Assembly (NCBI RefSeq): GCF_017591435.1
Contig: NC_059301.1
Coordinates: 6,757,560-6,821,559 of the forward strand
DNA length: 64,000 bases
Source: Portunus trituberculatus
Taxonomy: Eukaryota; Arthropoda; Malacostraca; Decapoda; Portunidae
Direction: 5' to 3'
A program made the translations under genes and the position numbers. Positions 55,066-64,000 of this stretch are shown here, piece after piece. The notes below the pieces were generated by a model that was not told the origin of the DNA, did not search any database, and saw nothing but the letters and a program-made list of their open reading frames with translations. Every line of letters starts with the position of its first letter. Position 1 is the stretch's first letter.

Positions 55066-55441
55066 TAGGGCTGCTCAACCCATGGTCCACTGGCCACATG
55101 TGAAGACATTCCGTGCTGCTCATGGCCACTTGCTTAAATTAACATTGTATGTGGCCTGCCACATGATTTCTTGAAGCATCAGTGTGGCTCACATGTACAT
55201 AATGCAATGTGAACTATTCTTAGTCTTCTATGCACAGCTCTCTATTGCTGACTGTTAGTTCCATTACTCCTGATTCTGATAAGCTCTGCGCTGATAAATG
55301 TAACCAGATATCTCACTTATAAATTATCTTAAATCTTTTGTTCTGCACAAGTGGTTTTTCAAATGTTTTATTGGTGTGACCCTCAGACCCTATGGGACTT
55401 GTCAATGCAGCCCACAATACTCTGCAGACTGGAGACCCCTG
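55066..55441. mobile_element. Probable hAT-like MITE
   Basis: The right end (reading inward) CAGGGGTCTCCAGTCTGCAG and left end TAGGGCTGCTCAACCCATGG are hAT-like. Flanking octamers CTCGAGAG (55058-55065) and CTTCAGAG (55442-55449) match at 6 of 8 positions, suggesting an old target duplication. Contains GTGGCC/GGCCAC motifs; no transposase. Confidence 0.55.
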
Positions 55442-55746
55442 CTTCAGAGTAGCCAACAGAAGCACCCAAGACCTCACTACCATTCACATAGCTCTTGATA
55501 TTTGCATGAAGATATATTCATATATTCAGTGTCACAAAACAGGTAAACATAATGCATACACATTTTGTGCCAAGTTTTAATGCTGTTACAGTTACCAATA
55601 AGTTGGTACTATATCAAACATATGAAAGGAATCTACATACAGTGAAAAATAGCATAAGCATGTCATTACAAATAAAAAGTAGAACTCAAAAATCCATAAC
55701 TTCATGATTTTATAATTTGAATATTTCAACCACTCTCACGCTGAAA

Positions 55747-55934
<188 letters not shown>

Positions 55935-55985
55935 AAAAAAATGCACTGAGATCAAAATTATGTTTTGCTTTCATTTTCAACGTCA

Positions 55986-55988
<3 letters not shown>

Positions 55989-56080
<92 letters not shown>
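55989..56080. repeat. (GT)n at the 3' border of a LINE
   Basis: A GT tract directly preceding a LINE 3' tail (TTACCTATTTGTGATTTACA). Confidence 0.97.
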
Positions 56081-56082
<2 letters not shown>

Positions 56083-56287
56083 ACCTATTTGTGATTTACA
56101 GGGCCCGAGCTTGGCTCTTTATGTCCTGTCTCTTTGTCCACAATTATCAAGTTTGTCCTTCATCTGACTGACACTTACTGCACACACCACCTCTCTACTC
56201 AATTTATTCCATTTGTCAATGCCACAATATGGGAAGCTATACTTCTTGACATCTCCCATACAACTGTGCTTTTATATTTTCTTTGGG
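56081..56287 (-). mobile_element. LINE family C 3'-terminal fragment
   Basis: The tail ACCTATTTGTGATTTACAGG then GCCCGAGC matches the family-C LINE at 14415. It is joined at about 56287 to a family-B RT segment. Confidence 0.75.
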
Positions 56288-57288
56288 TGCACTCTGAAAA
56301 TTCTATCAATATGGCTTACCAGTTGATTGTTTTCTTCCGTCGTCACTCCTAAGTCCTTTTCCTCTTTTACTTTCTCCAGTTCTACTCCATCTCCCATCTT
56401 ATAGATTCCCACAGGCCGTCTTTCACTCTTTCCCGTTTCCATGACATGGCTTTTGTCCACATTGAATTCCATTTCCCACTTTTTACTCCATTCCCAGATC
56501 TTATTTAGGTCTTCCTGCAGTATTTCACAATCCTTTTTTTGCTTTATAGCTCTGCACAGTTTCGTATCGTCCGCAAACAGATTTATGTAGCTGTTCACTC
56601 CTTCTGGAATGTCGTTTATATATATGAGGAAAAGTATTGGCGCCAATACTGACCCCTGCGACACTCCGCTTTCTACTGCTCTCCACTTGGACTTCATATC
56701 TTTAACTACTGTCCTTATTTTTCTCCCACTCAAATAATTTTTCATTCATTTAAATGTGTTTCCATTTAAGCCACATTTCTCCTCTAACTTCCACAATAAT
56801 CTTGCATGTGGCACTTTATCTAACGCCTTTTTTAAATCCAAATAAATACAGTCAACCCATCCCTCTCTCTCTTGTACTCTATCAACTATTCTAGAGTAGA
56901 AACTCAGTAAATTTGTTACACACGACTGTCTTTTTCTAAAACCAAATTGGTTATTTGATATTAATTTGTTGTCTTCAAGGAACTCGATCCATTGTTTCTT
57001 TATTATTCTTTCACACATCTTGCATATTACACTAGTTAGTGATACTGGTCTGTAATTTAAAGGTTCTTCCTTCCTTCCGCTCTTATATATGGGAACCACC
57101 TTAGCTATTTTCCATTCTACTGGTACTGTTCCATTTTCTATTGAGCATTTTATGATGTTGTATATAGGACTTGCTAGTTCTTCCCTACATTCTTTCAGTA
57201 TTCTGCCTGAGACTTCATCCAGTCCCAATAATAGCCTTCTCTTCATCCAATTCCTTCATTAACTCTTTTATTTCAAGCTTGGTTACTT
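56288..57288 (-). mobile_element. LINE family B copy lacking its own 3' end
   Basis: Minus strand: DEVSGRILKECREELASPIY, EPLNYRPVSLTSVICKMCER, FGFRKRQSCVTNLLSFYSR, YLDLKKALDKVPHARLLWKL, VLAPILFLIYINDIPEGV and FADDTK (about 56570). Nearly identical to 12868-14308 but stops at RIF(R) where the family-C tail begins. Extends further 5' than that copy (to about 57285), reaching (GT)n. Confidence 0.85.

Positions 57289-57322
<34 letters not shown>
57289..57322. repeat. (GT)n between LINE copies
   Basis: A GT tract between the 5' end of the family-B copy and the 3' tail of the family-A copy. Confidence 0.96.
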
Positions 57323-57325
<3 letters not shown>

Positions 57326-60300
57326 TTACCTAATTGTATTTACCTAATTGTAACATACGGGAAAAGAGCTATGCTCGTGTTGTCCCGTCTCCATATCTAT
57401 TAATGTCCAGCTTTTTCTTAAAATCATGAATATTCCTTGCGTTGACCACTTCCACGTCTAAACTATTCCATGCTTCCACCCTTCTATGAGGGAAGCTATA
57501 TTTTTCACATCTCTCCTATAAGTGGCCATTTTAGTTTTTTCCCATGCCCTCTCGACATTCTTCCATTCCACATACACAGATCTTCCCTATCCATTTTTTC
57601 CATGCCAATCATCACTCTGTATATTGCTATCAGGTCTCCCTTTCTTCTGTTTTCCAGGGTTGGAAGTTGCATTCTTTTCAGTCTGTCTTCATAAGTCAAA
57701 TCTCTTAAGTCAGGCACCATTTTCGTTGCAGCCCTCTGTACTTTCTCTAGTTTCCTTATGTGTTTCTTTAAGTTCGAGCCCACTGTATTGTTGCATATTC
57801 AAGCCTCGGTCTTATCATTGCAGTAATTATTTTCTTCATCATTTCTTCATCTAGATATACGAACGCCACTCTTATGTTCCTCAATAAGTTCAATACTTCT
57901 CCAATTATTTTGTTTATATGTCTCTCTGGCGATAGGTCATTGGTAATTGTCACCCCAAGGTCTTTTTCTTCATGACTGGTTTTATGTCTTCATTTCCTAT
58001 CTTGTACATACTCCTGATTCTTCTTTCACTCTTGCCAAACTCTATTTTCTTGCATTTTGTCGTGTTGAACTCCATTTGCCATGTACAGCTCCATTTCCAT
58101 ATTCTGTCCAAGTCTTCCTGGAGTAGTTCGCAATCTTTGTCACATCTCACTTTTCTTAACAATTTTGCATCGCCTGCAAATAGGCTCACATAACTGGACA
58201 CCCCATCCACCATGTCATTTATGTAGACTGCGAACATTACTGGTGCCAACACTGATCCCTGTGGAACTCCACTCTCCACCAATCCCCATTCTGATGGTCT
58301 GTCCTTAATTATTGTTCTCATTTCTCTTCCTACCAAAAGTCTTCCATCCATTTTAGTAAACTGCCATGCACTCCTCCTACCATTTCAAGTTTCCAGATCA
58401 GTCTCTGGTGTGGTACCTTATCAAAGGCCTTTTTTAAATCCAGATATATTCCATCAGCCCAACCATCTCTTTCCTGTATTACATCTATCACCCTCGAATA
58501 GTAACATATCAGGTTTGTCGTGCATGAACGCCCTTTCCTAAAACCAAATTGACACTCACAAAGTATGTCATTTTTCTCCAAGAAGTCTGTCCATCTAGTC
58601 TTCACCACCCTCTCACACATCTTAGCTACCACACTTGTAAGTGACACTGGTCTATAGTTCAATGGGTCTCTTGTTACCTGATTTATAGATTGGGACAATG
58701 TTAGCTCTTTTCCAGTCTTGGGGCACTACACCTTCCCTTAATGAGGCATCAATTACTTCACAAACTTTTTCTGCCAATTGCTCCCTGCATTCTCTTAAAA
58801 TCCATCCTGATACCCCATCAGGTCCCACAGCTTTTCTCACTTCTAAACTCCCCATCATGTTCTTGATCTCCTCCACAGTTACTTGAAACTCCTTCATAAT
58901 CCCTTTCTGTTCCATTACCAGTGGTTTGTCAAAAGCAGTCTCCTTTGTGAATACCTTCCGAAAGCATCCATTCATAGCCTCTGCCATTTCCCTGGGATCT
59001 TCACTGTATACTCCATTTACTTCTAAACTTTCAATACTTTCTCTATTTTTGATGTTGTTGTTCACATGTCTGTAAAAAGCCTTGGTTGGTCTTTACATTT
59101 ATCAATTATATCCTTTTCTTGTTTCTTTCTTTCTTCTCTTCTAATCAACACATATTCATTTCTTGCTCTTTTGTAACTTTCCCACTGCTTAATCCGTCTT
59201 TTCCTTCTCCACCTCTTCCATGCATCCTCTTTTCTTGTTCTAGCCTTTTCACATCTATCGTTAAACCAGTCCTGCTTTCCAACTTCTCTATGTTGTCTTA
59301 TTGGTACAAATTTTTCTCACCTTCTTTGTATATTTTTATAAATTCCTTCCACTTTTCATTTGCTCCTTAGCACTCTTGAATTTCATCCAATTTGTCTCTT
59401 GAAAGAATTTCTTTAGGTTTCCAAAATCTGTCTTGGCATAATTCCATCTTCCCACTTTATATTCTTCATTTCTTCTAGATTTCTCTTCGTCTATCACCTT
59501 GAACTCCAAAACTGCATGATCACTCTTTGCTAAAGGGCACTCCACCCTCATCTCCTCAATGACCATTGGCTCTGTACTAAAGACCAAGTCCAGTCTTGAC
59601 GATGCTCCCTCTCCTCCAAACCTAGTATCTTCTTTGACCCACTGAGTTAACACATTTTCCATTGCCAGTGTCAATAGTGTATTTCCCATGTTGTCTCTGA
59701 TCCTTCCATTGACCAGTCCTCCCAACACACCTCTTTACAATTAAAATCTCCCATCATTATAGTTCGTTCACAGCCACCCAACATTTCTTCCAGACATGTT
59801 CCTGTATCACTTATCATTTCTTCATATTCCTGTACTGACCATGCATTTGTCTTAGGTGGTACGTACACCACTATGTAGTGCCTCTTTTTTCCTTCATTAG
59901 TTTCTGCTCTGATCTTTAGCACTTCTGCCTTTCCCATACCTTTTTTCACTTGATCCACCTTTATATCTTTTTTAACCAGCAACATCACTCCTCCTCCCAT
60001 CTTACCTACTCTATTTCTTTTCCAAACGTTATATTTCCTTCTCCAACCTTCATCAGGTCTTCTCCTCTCTCAGTTTTGTTTCAGTAAGACCCACAATATC
60101 TGGGTTCTTGTCCCTCAAGTAATCGTTGAGTTCTAAAATCCCCGATATCACTCCATTTATGTTGGAATACATTACATTTCGCTCATATGTAAGTTTCTTT
60201 AGTCCTTTCTTGCTGTACTTTTCTGGGTTATGAACCACTTCCTCAGTCTCATATCCAAGATTCTCCAGAAAACTCTTTCTTCTCTCTTCTGTCCTCTCTT

Positions 60301-60786
60301 CATTTTTTTCAAAGCCTCCTTTCTCAACTCATTTAACATTTCTCTTCCTTTTCACCGAGATCTCTTCTCAACCAAATCTTCCTTGTTGTTTCCTGCTGGG
60401 CTAGCCTCCATGACTTCTCCACCAATTCATCTACATCCTTTTGTGACTTAAGTTTGATTCTTATTGGCCTCATACCTTCTCTTGTGAACTTTCCAATTCT
60501 ATGGAAGTCCTCTATTTCTTGTACTAGGTCTTTTCCTCCTCTTGCACCACATTAATGATATTATTTATCACCTTTTTATGTTTTTCTCTCTCCATTTTAC
60601 TCGGTGTCTTATCCTCCTCCACACCAAATATCACCACACATCTCTTTTTGTCTACAGTTTCCCTCACCAATGTCTCATTTGACTTAATAACCTTCACCAC
60701 TTTCTCAGCTATCTTCTCTTCTATGATCTGTTGATCTATAATTTCAGCAAGGCCCAAAGTTTTCTCCCCTGACTCCTCTGACTCTT
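57323..60786 (-). mobile_element. LINE family A, near full length (ORF1-like, endonuclease, RT)
   Basis: Minus strand, 5' to 3': an ORF1-like piece (60780-60524; KKRCVVIFGVEEDKTPSKME, coiled-coil-like Glu/Lys stretch); APE endonuclease (VMYSNINGVISGILELNDYL, KNPDIVGLTETKL near 60070, MGGGVMLLVKKD, IMMGDFNCKEVCWEDW near 59740, LAKSDHAVLEFKVI); RT (AVGPDGVSGWILRECREQLA, NYRPVSLTSVVAKMCERVVK, GIYLDLKKAFDKVPHQRLIW, ESGVPQGSVLAPVMFAVYIN, FAGDAK); C-terminus RLKRMQLPTLENRR. Tail ACCTAATTGTATTTACC then ACCTAATTGTAACATACGGG. Frameshifts near 60050, 59700, 59065, 58670 and 58345. The catalytic FADD is FAGD (GGC at 58172-58174), as in the copy at 9950. Confidence 0.88.
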
Positions 60787-60822
60787 GTGTGTGTGTGTGT
60801 GTGTGTGTATTGTTCACTTGTA

Positions 60823-60897
<75 letters not shown>
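60787..60897. repeat. (GT)n followed by (TA)n
   Basis: (GT)n 60787-60808 is the 5' border of the family-A LINE; (TA)n runs from about 60827 to 60897. Confidence 0.95.
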
Positions 60898-60899
<2 letters not shown>

Positions 60900-62346
60900 G
60901 GTTTTAAAAGAAAAAGGAAAAAAAATAAAAAAATTTTACAATGATTGGTTTTGATGACTTAAAAATATGTAAAATGAGTATGGATGAGCAAGTAAATATA
61001 ATAAAAAAATAAATGAAACAAACAATTCAAAAGTAAGATAAGAGAAATTTTGTGCAATTCTGATTGAAAAATGTCAGGTGGAAAATCTTTTATGTTATAG
61101 AAAGTCCAGTGGAGCTGATAGTTGAAAGTAAAACAAAACTCAGATAACAAGACCACCACACACATGTATAAGTGTACACAGATGTGTTGGAGAGTCTGCC
61201 AGGAAATGATGTGTTGAAGCAGAAGGCAAAGAGAAAGACAGGCACGAGTCACTGCATACAAGTTGTAACAGATACTATATGTGCCACATCAACCCTTCAC
61301 ACCAAACAAGGTGAAATGTTAGAGAATAAATAATAAGCAACCTTAATACATACTGTGAATATATTAGAAGTACAAGTTGCTCACTATATTAGAGCCATAT
61401 AAGGGATCTGTATACAGGCAATATGACATATCAAAAGGAAGGAAATTATTAATGGCACAAAAACATTTCTAGCAAATGCATTGGAAAGCAAAAAATAAAG
61501 GCATGGGAGTATGATAAAATAGACTAAGCAGAAAACAGACATATTAAGTAAGAAATAACAACTTCATAAATTCAGTCCCAATCTGATTGCTGTGAATTAC
61601 TGTACAACCACCAATAATAGAAACAGAAAAGGAGGAAAAACATGCTAATCTCAACTATTAATTCCTTGTCCTTTCTTTATCAATATAGTAAATCTTATAT
61701 GATTATTGTGAGATTGGATAACCATTTCATAAATTAAGAATACCCTATTTAGCTAACTACTTGTCTATTCATAAACCTGTAAAATGAAAACTTCATTGCA
61801 CATGTGTGGACAAACCACCATGACAAACAAAACTGTGAATGAAAGTGCATAAAATTTCTGGTAACTAATTGTATTATAGCTACTTCTGGTAGAGAAGTAT
61901 AAAGCAGAATTCTTGATTTTATCTATTTTTTCTTACTCTGAAATCACTATGAACAGAAAATAAGACCCCACCAAAGATCTATAATGGCAGACAGGTGTTC
62001 ATGGATCACTTCAAGCAAGTCGATGTGTTGTCCTATAAAATTTGTAATAATAAAATCATGACTTTATATAAATTTTGAGTTTTAATCTTTCTTGCTGATA
62101 AGATTTTTCTACAACATGGAAATGAAAAACATCAGTTATAACAAGCAAAATTTGGTCAGAGACAAAACTTATTTTCATAGAAACATGATCATAGCTGTCT
62201 TGCTGCTTTCCAATGTGTATCACCAACTCAAGGCAAACCCAAGAGATGCACAGAGGTGAGAGAAACAGAACAGTGAGTAAAGACTGTACTCAGAAATATA
62301 ATGAAACTCAAACAGAACAACATGTGTAATAATATAATAAGCCATC

Positions 62347-62348
<2 letters not shown>
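60898..62348. other. No gene seen
   Basis: AT-rich sequence. I looked for the missing GMPPB N-terminal exon (GXGXRLxPLT) on the minus strand and did not find it. Confidence 0.4.

Positions 62349-62434
<86 letters not shown>
62349..62434. repeat. (GT)n microsatellite
   Basis: A GT tract at the 3' border of a small LINE fragment. Confidence 0.96.
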
Positions 62435-62720
<286 letters not shown>

Positions 62721-63562
62721 TTAACCCCTGACTTGAGCTTCCATTGAGAGTAAACAAAGCGAGAGTGCATCAAAGTACAGTAAAAGGTTTAATGAAAGTA
62801 AAAATTATGAAGTTAAGTATTTAAGCAGTTTAATTTAAGACTAAGTCATTATAATGTACATTAATGTATGTATGTAAATAACTTTATAATGTTGATGATC
62901 TTAAACTTATGAAGGGAGGGAGAGAGGAGCAGGAAAAACGTTTGCTGGCAACCTGTGGAATGTAAACAAAGGGCGCATCATTGTACCACATACAAAACTT
63001 ATGTAACACATTTCCACAAGGCTTTCCATTTTATCCATTGCAGAGTCATGAGTTCAGGTGGTTCTTTTAGCTTGCAAGGAAGATACAGTCTCACCAGCCT
63101 TCTTAATAGAGTCTGCTGACTTGAAAATAGTAGAGACAGTAGATGGAGTCAAGATGGTGGCGAGCAATGCTATTAGTTTTCTTGCCTCTCTCGTGTCTGT
63201 GAATAATATCCAGCTTCACTTCGAGAGTAAGAGTCTTCCTGGTCTTCTTAGCAATGCTAGGCAACATTGCAGGGCGTTTTGGTGGTAAGTTGAGCGAGGG
63301 AAGATGAGCTGCTGCTGACGCTGTTATTGTTTTGAACATGGGGAGTGAGTGGTGTGCGTGTTGTCCATGAGAGGCGCTGGTGTATTCAAAAGCCTGTCGG
63401 CTTGCATGATATGGCGGTGCTTTCAAACTTGAAAAAAATTAACTGGATAAAACTTCATTAAAGCGAGTTTGGTGTTTGTTAAACGAGCAGATGGTAATAA
63501 AATGAAACCTTTGTTGTAGCAAAATTTTGTTGTGTGGACCTTCGTTAAGCGGAGATTGCCTG
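62721..63562 (-). mobile_element. Pogo-1 copy, one end missing
   Basis: The inverted right TIR CAGGCAATCTCCGCTTAACG ends at 63562, followed by TA. The opposite TIR is replaced by (GT)n at 62720. The minus frame 63426-63103 keeps PAMLPSIAKKTRKTLTLEVK and LDIIHRHERGKKTNSIARHH. No DDE domain. Confidence 0.83.
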
Positions 63563-64000
63563 TAAATTTAGTGCACAGACTTCTCCTCACATTTCTGCCT
63601 TAACAACGTCATCCTTCATTAGAAAAAAATAATAAATAAAAAAAAAAAAAATAATTTAGACCACTACAGCAAAAAGTTCTGAACATCATTAGTAGTAAGT
63701 TCCAATTACACATTCAATGGAAGCATGATGGGGGTTACCAACCTTTGCTTCCAGCTCCACTATGATGCCCCAGCTGAAGGAAGGTATCATTACACATGTA
63801 GTGAAGGCTTTTTATCCAACACTTCCCTCCATTACAACCGGGAATGTATTAGAGATGATATAAAGAGGTGGAATGTGGCAGAAAGGATGAAGCTGAGGGT
63901 AAAGTAAAGACTAAAGAGAAACATGTACCTACTTTTACTTCATCCCATATTTCCTCTCACCATTACATTACAGTAAGTTAAAACAATCTGTGCTGTGTTA
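63563..64000. other. No feature identified
   Basis: A 60-codon plus frame at 63725-63907 has no family resemblance and is not bounded by convincing splice sites; it is left uncalled. A-rich run near 63625-63655. Confidence 0.35.

Noticed and set aside
63725..63907. 60-codon plus frame at the right edge
   Set aside because: No motif, no convincing splice sites, and no relation to GMPPB.

Overview
This is a eukaryotic, intron-rich, AT-rich window that looks like arthropod DNA, most likely a decapod crustacean. The reasons are two spliced animal genes with GT-AG introns of up to 12 kb, very heavy dinucleotide microsatellite content ((TA)n alone adds up to about 2 kb), tRNA-Val-derived SINEs, several LINE families and many TA-target (pogo/Tigger-like) DNA transposons. 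There is no sign of bacterial operons, CRISPR arrays or viral genomes. The species call is inference.

Two host genes can be read exon by exon, both on the minus strand. (1) A GOLM1/GOLM2-family Golgi type II membrane protein: five exons from 32481 down to 7676 keep phase across every junction and give the first 252 residues (short cytosolic tail, one membrane anchor, luminal coiled coil). The C-terminal exon(s) were not found. (2) Mannose-1-phosphate guanylyltransferase beta (GMPPB): the last five exons from 54692 down to 39631 join in phase to give the C-terminal 289 residues and the stop. The N-terminal ~70 residues lie upstream, probably outside the window. The two gene products act in related compartments (GDP-mannose supply for glycosylation; Golgi membrane), but nothing here shows co-regulation.

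Layout: 1-130, possible last exon of a plus-strand neighbour. 2.2-5.6 kb, a LINE holding a Tigger-like element that itself holds a piggyBac-like element, followed by a SINE. 7.7-32.5 kb, the GOLM gene, whose introns hold a LINE train (9.9-16.1 kb), a dense block of TA-target transposons (19-25 kb), an hAT-like element, a mariner-like foldback and further Tigger copies. 32.7-39.6 kb, intergenic: minisatellite, (TA)n hairpins, a CR1-like LINE and a possible orphan exon. 39.6-54.7 kb, GMPPB; its 12-kb intron holds three tRNA-headed SINEs, a four-stage nested transposon (45.3-50.1 kb) and a poly(A)-tailed Jockey-like LINE. 54.7-64 kb, GMPPB upstream intron: an hAT-like element, a second LINE train including a near-full-length element (57.3-60.8 kb), and one more Tigger copy.

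Most striking is that every well-bounded LINE in the two trains is bordered on both sides by (AC)n/(GT)n, as expected for retrotransposons that insert into that microsatellite. The TA-target DNA transposons similarly sit beside (TA)n tracts. All coordinates come from reading by eye; no alignment or database search was run.
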